Assembly (NCBI RefSeq): GCF_028823535.1 | Contig: NZ_JAQIYM010000009.1 | Location: forward strand, 186,001-250,000 | Length of the DNA stretch: 64,000 nt | From: Pseudomonas serbica | GTDB lineage: Bacteria > Pseudomonadota > Gammaproteobacteria > Pseudomonadales > Pseudomonadaceae | Reading direction: 5' to 3' | Shown: positions 35,456 to 43,995 of the stretch, in pieces | How the letters are laid out: every line of letters begins with the position of its first letter | How positions within the stretch are numbered: the first letter of the stretch is position 1 | Translations under genes and position numbers: made by a program | Notes under the pieces: model-generated | Told to the model about the DNA's origin: nothing | Seen by the model: the letters and a program-made list of their open reading frames with translations, nothing else | Database searches by the model: none

Positions 35456-36187
35456 ATGAACAAGATAAGAAAAAGAATAAGCAACCCCATGACAGTGATC
35501 GCGATATTCGCAACTTTGTCTGAAACATCAGCCGCCGTTTCGCTGCCCTTTCTTGATGACGAGGATAGGGACGTCTACGTCTGGTTCCTGATCAGCTTTC
35601 CCTTTTATTTGCTGTTGCTATTCTTCGCCACACTCAACTTTAACTATCGATCGCTCTATGCCCCGTCCGACTTTGAAAAGGGAAAGCATTTCATAAAAGC
35701 CATGGACGGCGCCGAGCAAGCCGAGAACAGGAAGAGCAGAAAGCCCGCCGGCAGGACATCAGTCACTGACGGCCGATACACTCGTCGCCCGTCCAAGGCA
35801 CAAGACCCACCGCCAGAAATGGTTGCCCTTTCGGCACTCCACCATCATGTGCGTCTGCCTGAACGGTTGAAGGACCTGTATGTAATTGATGCGCGCGAGA
35901 TGACAGGACAGACCGGATTCAGCCATGTGTTGGAGAGTTTGCAGATCAAGCCGGGAAAAGCTGCACGTGCAGTCGTATTTCTCACCTGTACCGAATCGGA
36001 TTCAAGATTGAAGCAAGATGCAGCGCGCCCTTCAAAACACGTGAGAAAACACTGCCGCACGACGTTCTGTGCTGCCTACAATTTGAATTCGCAGGATTTG
36101 ACGGTCATTGACGAACACTTGCCAATCGACGCACGGCAGTCCGTTGCGATTGACGATCATTCAGAAGGGAATCGAGAGGGGCAATAG
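35456..36187 (+). CDS. Membrane-anchored protein of unknown function (two-helix N-terminus)
   Basis: The 243-residue protein has two N-terminal hydrophobic helices (about 12-31 and 43-61) separated by an acidic turn (LDDEDRD), then LYAPSDF, a basic disordered linker (KSRKPAGRTS...) and a C-terminal region with possible alpha/beta segments (LYVIDAREM, AVVFLTCTES, DLTVIDEHLP). AAGGAG lies about 8 bases before the ATG. The hairpin followed by LYAPSDF looks familiar from membrane-anchored accessory proteins, but I cannot name a family. It sits alone between the BvgA-like regulator and argG, next to an AT-rich stretch, which suggests acquisition. Confidence 0.6.
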   Translation: MNKIRKRISNPMTVIAIFATLSETSAAVSLPFLDDEDRDVYVWFLISFPFYLLLLFFATLNFNYRSLYAPSDFEKGKHFIKAMDGAEQAENRKSRKPAGRTSVTDGRYTRRPSKAQDPPPEMVALSALHHHVRLPERLKDLYVIDAREMTGQTGFSHVLESLQIKPGKAARAVVFLTCTESDSRLKQDAARPSKHVRKHCRTTFCAAYNLNSQDLTVIDEHLPIDARQSVAIDDHSEGNREGQ

Positions 36188-36240
36188 CAAAAACGGAAAA
36201 GGACACTGATGCGGGCATTTAGCAACTCACCCCCTTTCAG

Positions 36241-36273
36241 ATGTGTGGCCCTGTCGATGACCGGGCCACACAT
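36241..36273 (-). terminator. 11-bp hairpin after argG
   Basis: ATGTGTGGCCC at 36241-36251 and GGGCCACACAT at 36263-36273 form a perfect stem. There is no strong T tract, so its role as an argG transcript end is inferred from position, 18 bases past the stop. Confidence 0.5.
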
Positions 36274-36291
36274 TGCATTACGTCAAAGATC

Positions 36292-37509
36292 TCAGAAAAG
36301 CTTGCGACCTTTGTTCGCCGCGATGCGCATGCGCAAGGCGTTGAGCTTGATGAAGCCCGCTGCGTCGGCCTGGTTGTACGCGCCGCCATCTTCTTCGAAA
36401 GTGGCAATATTGGCGTCGAACAGCGACTCGTCGGACTTGCGACCGGTGACGATCACGTTGCCCTTGTACAGCTTCAGGCGAACAACGCCGTTCACGTGGG
36501 CCTGGGAAGCGTCGATCATCTGTTGCAGCATCAGACGCTCAGGGCTCCACCAGTAACCGGTGTAGATCAGGCTGGCATACTTTGGCATCAACTCGTCTTT
36601 GAGGTGAGCCACTTCGCGGTCCAGGGTGATCGATTCGATCGCACGGTGGGCACGCAGCATGATGGTGCCGCCAGGGGTTTCGTAGCAGCCACGGGACTTC
36701 ATGCCCACGTAACGGTTCTCGACGATGTCCAGGCGGCCGATACCATGCTCGCCACCGATGCGGTTCAGGGTCGCCAGCACGGTGGCCGGAGTCATTTCGA
36801 CGCCGTCCAGTGCCACGATGTCGCCGTTGCGGTAGGTCAGTTCCAGGTACTGCGGCTTGTCGGGAGCCTTCTCCGGGGAGACGGTCCAGCGCCACATGTC
36901 TTCTTCGTGCTCGGTCCAGGTGTCTTCCAGCACGCCGCCTTCATAGGAGATGTGCAGCAGGTTGGCATCCATCGAGTACGGGGATTTCTTCTTGCCGTGA
37001 CGCTCGATCGGGATCGCGTGCTTTTCAGCGTAATCCATCAGCTTTTCACGGGACAGCAGGTCCCATTCGCGCCAAGGTGCGATCACTTTTACGCCTGGCT
37101 TCAAGGCGTAGGCGCCCAGTTCGAAACGAACCTGGTCGTTACCCTTGCCGGTGGCGCCGTGGGAAATGGCATCGGCGCCGGTTTCGTTGGCGATTTCGAT
37201 CAGGCGTTTGGCGATCAACGGACGAGCGATGGAAGTACCCAGCAGGTACTCGCCTTCGTAAACGGTGTTGGCGCGGAACATCGGGAAAACGAAATCGCGC
37301 ACGAACTCTTCGCGCAAATCGTCGATGTAGATCTCTTTCACGCCCATGGCTTGAGCCTTGGCGCGTGCAGGTTCGACCTCTTCGCCCTGACCCAGGTCAG
37401 CGGTGAAGGTCACCACTTCACAGTTATAAGTATCCTGCAGCCACTTGAGGATCACCGAAGTGTCCAGGCCGCCGGAATACGCCAGAACGACCTTGTTTAC
37501 GTCCGCCAT
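36292..37509 (-). CDS. argG: Argininosuccinate synthase
   Basis: The 405-residue enzyme joins citrulline and aspartate with ATP in arginine synthesis. The ATP-pyrophosphatase P-loop AYSGGLDTSVIL is at the N-terminus, and SHGATGKGNDQVRFELG and NRYVGMKSRGCYETPGG are family hallmarks. ATG 37509 (MADVNKVVLAYSGG) has GGAG about 7 bases upstream; the longer frame to 37545 is rejected. An ArgR-type tandem operator lies 55-96 bases upstream. Confidence 0.97.
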   Translation of the reverse strand: MADVNKVVLAYSGGLDTSVILKWLQDTYNCEVVTFTADLGQGEEVEPARAKAQAMGVKEIYIDDLREEFVRDFVFPMFRANTVYEGEYLLGTSIARPLIAKRLIEIANETGADAISHGATGKGNDQVRFELGAYALKPGVKVIAPWREWDLLSREKLMDYAEKHAIPIERHGKKKSPYSMDANLLHISYEGGVLEDTWTEHEEDMWRWTVSPEKAPDKPQYLELTYRNGDIVALDGVEMTPATVLATLNRIGGEHGIGRLDIVENRYVGMKSRGCYETPGGTIMLRAHRAIESITLDREVAHLKDELMPKYASLIYTGYWWSPERLMLQQMIDASQAHVNGVVRLKLYKGNVIVTGRKSDESLFDANIATFEEDGGAYNQADAAGFIKLNALRMRIAANKGRKLF

Positions 37510-37563
37510 GCCATCACTCCACGGGGTTCTACGGAAAGCCGTCAAGTCTACCGCCCATACAAG

Positions 37564-37605
37564 ATAATTTACAGTGGCGCGACAGCTTATGACGACGAAG
37601 CGACA
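37564..37605 (-). promoter_or_regulatory. ArgR-type tandem operator upstream of argG
   Basis: Read toward argG, two half-sites start with TGTCGC at 37605 and 37584, exactly 21 bases apart, in the same orientation, each preceded by CATAA(T/G)C. This is the direct-repeat arrangement of Pseudomonas ArgR (TGTCGC-N8-AA-N5). The proximal half also has AA at the right distance; the distal half does not. Confidence 0.65.
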
Positions 37606-37638
37606 GATTATGTCGAGAGCGCGACGATGACAAAAAGG

Positions 37639-38544
37639 TCAGGAAGTTGCCGACGTGGCCGGCTTCGTCCCTTGAGGGGCCACCTGCTCGGCAGGAGTTC
37701 CCCGCTCCAGGCGTATCGCTACCCGACGGTTTTTCGCGCGGTTGGCGTTGCTGGTATTGGGTGCCAAGGGATAACGCTCGCCATGGAAACGCAGGGTGAT
37801 TTGCGACTCCTGGATGCCGTTGGCCTTGAAGAACTCCATCACCGCCAGCGCCCGACGCCGTGACAGGTCGCGGTTGGTCAGGCGGTTGCCGCTGTTGTCG
37901 GAGTGGCCGTCAAGCTCGATGCGATTGACCGTCGGATCGGCTTTCATGTACTCCAGCATGACCTGCAGCCTGGCCTTGGCGGCGGCATCCAGATCGATAC
38001 CGCCACCTGGGAAGCCGATCTGCGATTGCTTGACCTGATCGAAGTTCTGCGGCAGCAACTTGGCCACGCACCCCTGATAATCGGCAAAGGCCTTGGTAAA
38101 CCTGACCGGCAACAAACGCACCTCCGATACCCGGCCATCGCCCGAGGCGTGCCGGACCACAGGACTGCGCCCGTCCATCAGGCCGCTGATCAAGCGTCCG
38201 GCCTGTGCCTGCGAACTGTTGAACAGGATGTTGCCGCTGCCGATTCTCACCGTACCCAGGTCGATATCACCGCGTCCCGGCTGCCAAGGCGCAGCGGCGG
38301 CCAGCAAGGTCGCAGAACCTCCGCCCATCATTGCGTTGTAGGCATTCAAGCGAAATGTCGCCTGCTCCCCGGCGCGCCGCACGAACTCACCCGAGCCGAA
38401 ATCGGTGATCGGCTGACTCAGACGGCACTCGAATTTATCGCCTTCGACCGTCCACTCAATACTCTCCAGGCGAGTCTGGAACGTGAGCGCCAACGCAGGA
38501 AGGCTGGCAAACACACTGAGCAAGGCAAAATAACGCTGGCGCAC
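37639..38544 (-). CDS. motY: MotY-like OmpA-family flagellar protein
   Basis: The 301-residue protein has a Sec-type signal (RQRYFALLSVFASLPALALTF), an N-terminal beta-rich domain, and a C-terminal OmpA-like peptidoglycan-binding domain (IELDGHSDNSGNRLTNRDLSRRRALAV, then RAKNRRVAIRLE). MotY forms the periplasmic T-ring that stabilises stators around the flagellar motor. The GTG at 38544 is proposed as start because it places the signal peptide at the N-terminus and has GGAG before it; the frame continues open to 38652 with non-signal sequence. Its place between argG and pyrC matches PA3526. Confidence 0.85.
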   Translation of the reverse strand: MRQRYFALLSVFASLPALALTFQTRLESIEWTVEGDKFECRLSQPITDFGSGEFVRRAGEQATFRLNAYNAMMGGGSATLLAAAAPWQPGRGDIDLGTVRIGSGNILFNSSQAQAGRLISGLMDGRSPVVRHASGDGRVSEVRLLPVRFTKAFADYQGCVAKLLPQNFDQVKQSQIGFPGGGIDLDAAAKARLQVMLEYMKADPTVNRIELDGHSDNSGNRLTNRDLSRRRALAVMEFFKANGIQESQITLRFHGERYPLAPNTSNANRAKNRRVAIRLERGTPAEQVAPQGTKPATSATS

Positions 38545-38703
38545 GGGAGGCTCCACTGGCTTCTTACGACAAAAGACCGACACACAGATGTCTACGGCAT
38601 ACCTGTTGGATATCGGAAGCTTCCCGTAAAACTTGATAGCGGGTGCCTGCAAGAGTCTTTTCCGGTAGCATTCCCCTCAGTTTGACCCGCCTGGAATCCC
38701 CTC

Positions 38704-39750
38704 ATGTCCGACCGCCTGACCCTGCTGCGCCCCGACGACTGGCACATTCATCTTCGCGATGGTGCCGTGTTGACCAATACCGTCGCGGATGTCGCGCGCA
38801 CCTTTGGTCGCGCCATCATCATGCCCAACCTGGTACCACCGGTGCGCAATGCGGCTGAAGCCGACGGCTATCGCCAGCGGATTCTCGCTGCCCGTCCGGC
38901 CGGCAGCCCGTTTGAGCCGCTGATGGTCCTCTACCTCACCGACCGCACCCAGCCTGAAGAGATTCGCGAGGCCAAGGCCAGCGGTTTCGTGCACGCCGCC
39001 AAGCTGTACCCGGCCGGGGCGACCACCAACTCGGACTCGGGCGTCACCAGCATCGACAAGATCTTCCCTGCGCTGGAGGCCATGGCCGAAGTCGGGATGC
39101 CCTTGTTGATCCACGGTGAAGTCACCCGCGGCGATGTCGACGTGTTCGACCGCGAAAAAATCTTCATCGATGAACACATGCGTCGTGTAGTCGAGCGTTT
39201 CCCGACCCTCAAGGTGGTGTTCGAACACATCACCACCGCTGACGCCGTGCAGTTCGTCAACTCGGCTGGGGCCAACGTTGGCGCGACCATCACCGCGCAT
39301 CACCTGCTGTACAACCGCAACCACATGCTGGTGGGCGGGATTCGGCCGCACTTCTACTGCCTGCCGATCCTCAAGCGCAATACCCACCAGGAAGCCTTGC
39401 TCGACGCCGCCACCAGCGGCAGCGAAAAATTCTTTCTCGGCACCGACTCGGCGCCCCACGCCCAGCACGCCAAGGAAGCTGCCTGTGGCTGTGCCGGTTG
39501 CTACACCGCTTATGCGGCGATCGAGATGTACGCCGAAGCCTTCGAACAGCGCAACGCGCTGGACAAGCTCGAAGCCTTCGCCAGCCTCAACGGCCCGCGC
39601 TTCTATGGCCTGCCGGCAAACACCGATCGTATTACCCTGGTCCGCGAAGAATGGACCGCCCCGACCAGCCTGCCATTTGGCGAGCTGACCGTTATCCCGC
39701 TGCGCGCCGGTGAAAAACTGCGCTGGCGCCTGCTGGAGGAACACGCGTGA
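38704..39750 (+). CDS. pyrC: Dihydroorotase
   Basis: The 348-residue amidohydrolase closes carbamoyl aspartate to dihydroorotate in pyrimidine synthesis. The zinc ligands H14 and H16 are in DDWHIHLRDG, the carboxylated lysine is K100 in HAAKLYPAG, and GTDSAPH supplies the catalytic aspartate. It is the class II (E. coli-type) enzyme. It overlaps rnt by 4 bp and is divergent from motY. Confidence 0.96.
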   Translation: MSDRLTLLRPDDWHIHLRDGAVLTNTVADVARTFGRAIIMPNLVPPVRNAAEADGYRQRILAARPAGSPFEPLMVLYLTDRTQPEEIREAKASGFVHAAKLYPAGATTNSDSGVTSIDKIFPALEAMAEVGMPLLIHGEVTRGDVDVFDREKIFIDEHMRRVVERFPTLKVVFEHITTADAVQFVNSAGANVGATITAHHLLYNRNHMLVGGIRPHFYCLPILKRNTHQEALLDAATSGSEKFFLGTDSAPHAQHAKEAACGCAGCYTAYAAIEMYAEAFEQRNALDKLEAFASLNGPRFYGLPANTDRITLVREEWTAPTSLPFGELTVIPLRAGEKLRWRLLEEHA

Positions 39751-40424
39751 GTGAAGACCATTTCGACGACGAACAGGAAGGTCAAGGCGGTGGCGGCGGT
39801 TCCCGTCATCCAATGGCCGCCCGGTTCCGTGGCTACCTGCCGGTTGTCGTCGACGTAGAAACCGGTGGTTTCAACTCGGCCACCGACGCCCTGCTGGAAA
39901 TCGCCGCGACGACGATCGCGATGGATGAAAAGGGTTTTGTGTACCCGGATCACACCTACTTCTTCCGGGTCGAGCCCTTTGAAGGTGCGAACATCGAAGC
40001 GGCAGCCCTGGAGTTCACCGGGATCAAGCTCGATCACCCGCTGCGCATGGCGGTGAGTGAAGAAGCAGCGCTGAACGATATCTTCCGCGGCGTGCGCAAG
40101 GCACTCAAGGCCAACGGTTGCAAACGGGCGATCCTGGTTGGGCACAACAGCAGCTTCGACCTGGGCTTCCTCAATGCCGCGGTCGCGCGCCTGGACATGA
40201 AACGCAACCCGTTCCATCCATTCTCCAGTTTCGATACCGCGACACTCGCCGGTCTGGCCTATGGTCAAACCGTGCTGGCCAAGGCTTGCCAGGCCGCCGA
40301 TATCGACTTCGACGGTCGCGAGGCCCACTCGGCTCGCTACGACACCGAGAAGACGGCCGAGCTGTTCTGCGGCATCGTCAATCGCTGGAAACAGATGGGC
40401 GGCTGGGAAGACTTCGGCGACTGA
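39747..40424 (+). CDS. rnt: Ribonuclease T
   Basis: The 225-residue DEDDh exonuclease trims tRNA and other stable RNA 3' ends. The acidic residues D36 and E38 lie in VVVDVETGGF, with HNSSFDLGF and HSARYDTEKTAELF supplying the third and fourth aspartates and the histidine. The N-terminus is extended with a Gly-rich acidic stretch before FRGYLPVVV. ATG overlaps the pyrC stop (GTGA context), so the genes are co-transcribed. Confidence 0.95.
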   Translation: MSEDHFDDEQEGQGGGGGSRHPMAARFRGYLPVVVDVETGGFNSATDALLEIAATTIAMDEKGFVYPDHTYFFRVEPFEGANIEAAALEFTGIKLDHPLRMAVSEEAALNDIFRGVRKALKANGCKRAILVGHNSSFDLGFLNAAVARLDMKRNPFHPFSSFDTATLAGLAYGQTVLAKACQAADIDFDGREAHSARYDTEKTAELFCGIVNRWKQMGGWEDFGD

Positions 40425-40472
40425 TCCGGGTGCGCACCTGCTCCCACAGGGTTCCAGACATATCCCACCCAT

Positions 40473-40503
40473 AAAAAAACCGGCCCTGAGGCCGGTTTTT
40501 TTG
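40473..40503. terminator. Bidirectional terminator between rnt and the peroxiredoxin gene
   Basis: AAAAAAACCGGCC and GGCCGGTTTTTTT form the stem around CTGA. The A and T tracts on either side suit the two convergent genes. Confidence 0.9.
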
Positions 40504-40514
40504 TACCTGGTACC

Positions 40515-41117
40515 TTACAGCGCAGCAGCGTGCTCGGTCAGGTAAGCAGCAACGCCTTCTGGCGAAGCGTTCATGCCTTTGTCGCCTTTTTTCCAGTTGG
40601 CAGGGCAAACTTCACCGTGCTCTTCGTGGAATTGCAGGGCGTCGACAAGACGCAGCAGCTCTTCCATGTTACGGCCCAGCGGCAGGTCGTTGATGATCTG
40701 CGAGCGGACAACACCTTTGTCGTCGATCAGGAATGCGCCACGGAACGCCACGCCGTCAGCGGACTGAACGTCGTAGGCCTTCATGATTTCCTGCTTGATG
40801 TCGGCAGCCATGGTGTAACGAACTGCGCCGATACCACCATCGTTTACCGGGGTGTTGCGCCATGCGTTGTGGGTGAAGTGCGAGTCGATCGACACAGCGA
40901 CCACTTCAACGTTACGTGCCTTGAACTCGGACATGCGGTTGTCCAGAGCGATCAGCTCCGACGGGCAAACGAAGGTGAAGTCCAGCGGGTAGAAGAACAC
41001 CAGGCCGTATTTGCCTTTGATGGCCGACGACAGGGTGAAGCTGTCCACGATTTCGCCATTGCCGAGTACGGCCGGTACGGTGAAGTCAGGGGCTTGTTTG
41101 CCTACGAGTACGCTCAT
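40515..41117 (-). CDS. 2-Cys peroxiredoxin (AhpC/Prx family)
   Basis: The 200-residue enzyme reduces peroxides. The peroxidatic C51 lies in FTFVCPSE and the resolving C171 in GEVCPANW, so it is a typical 2-Cys type. The N-terminal APDFTVPAVL is characteristic. ATG 41117 has AGGAGAT upstream. The position between rnt and bfd matches PA3529. A dedicated AhpF reductase is not encoded nearby. Confidence 0.93.
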   Translation of the reverse strand: MSVLVGKQAPDFTVPAVLGNGEIVDSFTLSSAIKGKYGLVFFYPLDFTFVCPSELIALDNRMSEFKARNVEVVAVSIDSHFTHNAWRNTPVNDGGIGAVRYTMAADIKQEIMKAYDVQSADGVAFRGAFLIDDKGVVRSQIINDLPLGRNMEELLRLVDALQFHEEHGEVCPANWKKGDKGMNASPEGVAAYLTEHAAAL

Positions 41118-41422
41118 TGGATATCTCCTGGTGTAGAAGCGTTAAGAACTGGGTTTGCATCAGCCTGCCACCCTCAGGCGACAGCCCTGTGACACCAACC
41201 CGTTTCGAAAAGACCGGTCATCATACACTGCGTTTTTGGCCTGTCCGTAACGGTTTCTCCCATGGGCGTAAAAAAGGACGAAGGGTATTTCCGTTTACAG
41301 CGCATCGTTGGCCAACCGTTCGTCAGGCCTGTCAAAAAGCCCTTCCAAAGCACTTTGACAATCATTCTCGTTAACATTAAGATCCATCGCATTCGAGACA
41401 TAAACAGCGACGGTTTTCACTT
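41118..41422. other. Divergent promoter region between peroxiredoxin and bfd
   Basis: This 305-base gap carries the Fur box at 41358-41376. I see no convincing small gene; open frames on both strands lack ribosome sites and family features. Confidence 0.55.
41358..41376 (+). promoter_or_regulatory. Fur box upstream of bfd
   Basis: GACAATCATTCTCGTTAAC closely matches the 19-bp Fur consensus (GATAATGATAATCATTATC family, in the common ATCATTCTC form). It lies 47-65 bases before the bfd start, consistent with iron-starvation induction of bfd. Confidence 0.75.
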
Positions 41423-41641
41423 ATGTATGTTTGCCTCTGCACTGGCGTCACCGACGGCCAAATCCGCGATGCGATCTATGAAGGATGCTGCAGCTACAAG
41501 GAAGTGCGCCAGGCCACCGCCGTTGCCAGTCAATGCGGTAAATGTGCCTGTCTCGCCAAGGAAGTGGTCCGCGAGACCCTGACCAAATTGCAAACCGCCC
41601 AGGCGACGATACCTTTTCCTGTCGAATTTACTGCTGCATAA
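41423..41641 (+). CDS. bfd: Bacterioferritin-associated ferredoxin
   Basis: The 72-residue protein binds a [2Fe-2S] cluster through C4, C6, C38 and C41 (CxC-x31-CxxC), the Bfd pattern. Bfd docks on BfrB and passes electrons through its heme to release stored iron. A Fur box precedes the gene and bfrB follows, separated by a terminator, so the two are regulated separately. Confidence 0.95.
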   Translation: MYVCLCTGVTDGQIRDAIYEGCCSYKEVRQATAVASQCGKCACLAKEVVRETLTKLQTAQATIPFPVEFTAA

Positions 41642-41658
41642 ATACCGTATTTCAAAGA

Positions 41659-41682
41659 ACCGGACACGTGTCCGGTTTTTTT
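41659..41682 (+). terminator. Terminator after bfd
   Basis: AACCGGACAC and GTGTCCGGTT form a compact stem followed by a T run. Confidence 0.88.
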
Positions 41683-41840
41683 ATGTCTGAAAATCAACTG
41701 CTTAGACTCAAGACGCGGAACACAAACATTCTTATTCCGATTAATTTTCATATATGATTCAATAACTTAGGTTTGACACTCTTAGTTGTGCGGCTCAAAC
41801 TCTGCCTTTATAGACAGCTAATACAGGGCAGGACCCCATC

Positions 41841-42317
41841 ATGAAAGGCGACGTTACAGTCATCCAGCATCTCAACAAGATCCTTGCCAATGAGCTGGTC
41901 GCGATCAATCAATACTTCCTGCATGCACGCATGTACGAAGATTGGGGTTTGAACAAGCTCGGCAAGCACGAGTACCACGAATCCATCGACGAGATGAAGC
42001 ACGCGGACAAGCTGATCAAGCGCATCCTGTTCCTTGAAGGCCTGCCGAACGTCCAGGACCTGGGCAAGCTGCAAATCGGCGAGCACACCCAGGAAATGAT
42101 TGAGTGTGACCTGCGCATCGAGAAGACCGGCCATGCTGATCTGAAAGTGGCGATCGCGCATTGCGAAACAGTGGGCGACTTCGGTAGCCGTGAACTGCTT
42201 GAAGAGATTCTTGAGTCCGAAGAAGAACATATCGATTGGCTGGAAACCCAACTGGGTCTTATCGACAAGATCGGTATCGAGAACTACCTGCAGTCGCAGA
42301 TGGGCGACGACGAGTAA
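41841..42317 (+). CDS. bfrB: Bacterioferritin B
   Basis: The 158-residue ferritin subunit has heme ligand M52 in SIDEMKHADKL and ferroxidase-site residues such as E18 (ANELVAINQYF) and EEHIDWLE. It assembles into a 24-mer iron store with hemes between subunits. The start and length match P. aeruginosa BfrB, and bfd sits immediately upstream. Confidence 0.96.
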   Translation: MKGDVTVIQHLNKILANELVAINQYFLHARMYEDWGLNKLGKHEYHESIDEMKHADKLIKRILFLEGLPNVQDLGKLQIGEHTQEMIECDLRIEKTGHADLKVAIAHCETVGDFGSRELLEEILESEEEHIDWLETQLGLIDKIGIENYLQSQMGDDE

Positions 42318-42347
42318 GTTCTACACCAACCGCCTCGATGCAAGACA

Positions 42348-42382
42348 AAGCCCCGCTCTCTTTTGAAGAGGCGGGGCTTTTT
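42348..42382 (+). terminator. Terminator after bfrB
   Basis: AAAGCCCCGCCTC-type stem: AAAGCCCCGCTCTC pairs imperfectly with GAGGCGGGGCTTT, then TTTTTC. Confidence 0.85.
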
Positions 42383-42518
42383 CGTTTCATTTTGAAAGGA
42401 CCTGAAACGGCCCCGGGGATTTTTCCTAAAGCCTGCTCCCGACAAGTCGATAAGCTGGTATCGATAGCTGTGGCTGATCCACTGATCGCCTCACCACCTT
42501 TTTCCACGGAAGGTTTTT

Positions 42519-43421
42519 ATGTCCTCCACCAAAGCCCGCGCAGATTCACTTTCGCTTCTGCTGTTTACCTTGCGCAGTGGCAAGCTGATGGCGATCAACC
42601 TGCTCAAAGTCAGTGAAATCATCCCTTGCCCGCCACTGACCAAACTTCCCGAATCGCATCCCCACGTCAAAGGCATCGCCACCCTGCGCGGCAACTCGTT
42701 ATCGGTGATCGACCTCAGCCGCGCCATCGGTGAGCGCCCGCTGGAAGATCCCGACGGTGGGTGCCTGATCGTCACGGACGTCAGCCGCTCCAAGCAAGGT
42801 TTGCATGTGCAGGCGGTGAGCAAGATCGTGCACTGCCTGACTACCGACATCCGTCCGCCCCCCTTCGGCTCGGGCGGCTCACGCTCGTACATCACGGGTG
42901 TCACCTCGGTCGACGGCACCCTGGTGCAGGTGCTGGACATCGAAAAGGTCATCCATGGCATTGCCCCGGTACCAATCGACATGGCGCCAACCGAGCTCAG
43001 CATGGAAGATGCCGAGATCCTGGGCAGCGCTCGCATTCTGGTGGTCGATGACAGTCAGGTCGCGCTACAGCAATCGGTGCATACGTTGCGCAACCTGGGC
43101 CTGCAATGCCACACGGCCCGCAGCGCCAAGGAAGCTATCGATTGCCTGCTGGATCTGCAAGGCACCGCCCAGCAGATCAACCTGATCGTCTCCGATATCG
43201 AAATGTCCGAAATGGACGGTTACGCCTTCACCCGCACCCTGCGTGAAACCCCGGACTTCGCGCACCTCTACGTACTGCTGCATACGTCCCTGGACAGCGC
43301 CATGAATAGCGAAAAGGCACGGCTTGCCGGCGCGAATGCGGTGCTGACCAAGTTCTCTTCACCGGAACTGACCAAGTGCCTGATCGACGCGGCCAAGGCC
43401 GTTGCCGAACAAGGTCATTGA
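42519..43421 (+). CDS. CheV-type chemotaxis coupling protein (CheW + receiver)
   Basis: The 300-residue protein has an N-terminal CheW-like domain (LFTLRSGKLMAINLLKVSEII, GIATLRGNSLSVIDL) and a C-terminal receiver domain with phospho-acceptor D226 (NLIVSDIEMSEMDGYAF) and K282-type lysine in VLTKFSSPE. CheV proteins couple chemoreceptors to CheA and adjust coupling by phosphorylation. Genes for CheA and receptors are not in the window. The next gene starts 3 bp after its stop. Confidence 0.9.
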   Translation: MSSTKARADSLSLLLFTLRSGKLMAINLLKVSEIIPCPPLTKLPESHPHVKGIATLRGNSLSVIDLSRAIGERPLEDPDGGCLIVTDVSRSKQGLHVQAVSKIVHCLTTDIRPPPFGSGGSRSYITGVTSVDGTLVQVLDIEKVIHGIAPVPIDMAPTELSMEDAEILGSARILVVDDSQVALQQSVHTLRNLGLQCHTARSAKEAIDCLLDLQGTAQQINLIVSDIEMSEMDGYAFTRTLRETPDFAHLYVLLHTSLDSAMNSEKARLAGANAVLTKFSSPELTKCLIDAAKAVAEQGH

Positions 43422-43424
43422 GTC

Positions 43425-43907
43425 GTGGCCGAGCAATTCTGCCTTCTCATGCGGCGCAGTCTCGCTGACGCCGTGCCCGCCATCACCTGGCCCCAGGGGA
43501 TCGTGCTGACCGGGTATCGTCCCGAACGGGCGGAGGAAGTTCATCGCTTGATGGAACAGGGTCACTCGCAAGGCGGCGGCCGCGTCCCGGGCCTGGACGT
43601 ATGGCAACAGCGATTTGAAACCGATCCTGAGTATGATCCGACACTATGCTTCATCGCGCTGGATACCCTGGGTATCGTGGGCGTCTGTCAGTGCTGGACC
43701 AGCGCCTACATCAAGAGTCTGGTGGTGCATCCACGGGCTCAAGGCCGCGGTTTGGGGCGAGCCTTGCTGCTCAATGCCTTCACCGAATTTCAACGGCGGC
43801 ACGAAGGCTACGTCGACCTGAAAGTGCTGGAAGGCAACCTTCGCGCACAGCGGTTGTATGAAAGCGCCGGGATGTATGTGGTGCGCCGGGAACCGGTTCC
43901 GGTCTGA
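43425..43907 (+). CDS. GNAT-family N-acetyltransferase
   Basis: The 160-residue protein has the acetyl-CoA binding motif VHPRAQGRGLGRALLLNAF and the C-terminal LKVLEGNLRAQRLYESAGM typical of GNAT enzymes. The substrate is unknown. The start is GTG three bases after the CheV stop, so translation is probably coupled. Confidence 0.82.
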   Translation: MAEQFCLLMRRSLADAVPAITWPQGIVLTGYRPERAEEVHRLMEQGHSQGGGRVPGLDVWQQRFETDPEYDPTLCFIALDTLGIVGVCQCWTSAYIKSLVVHPRAQGRGLGRALLLNAFTEFQRRHEGYVDLKVLEGNLRAQRLYESAGMYVVRREPVPV

Positions 43908-43995
43908 CCCGTCCCTCGCCGAGCCCCGCGTTCGCCCCTCCAAGCCTTCAGGCATACTCACACCTTGGCCAACCCCGCCCAAGGATCCCTGAACC

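Noticed and set aside
34237..36290. Genomic island with integrase or attachment sites around the accessory genes
   Set aside because: No integrase, tRNA or flanking direct repeat was found; only composition and gene content hint at acquisition.
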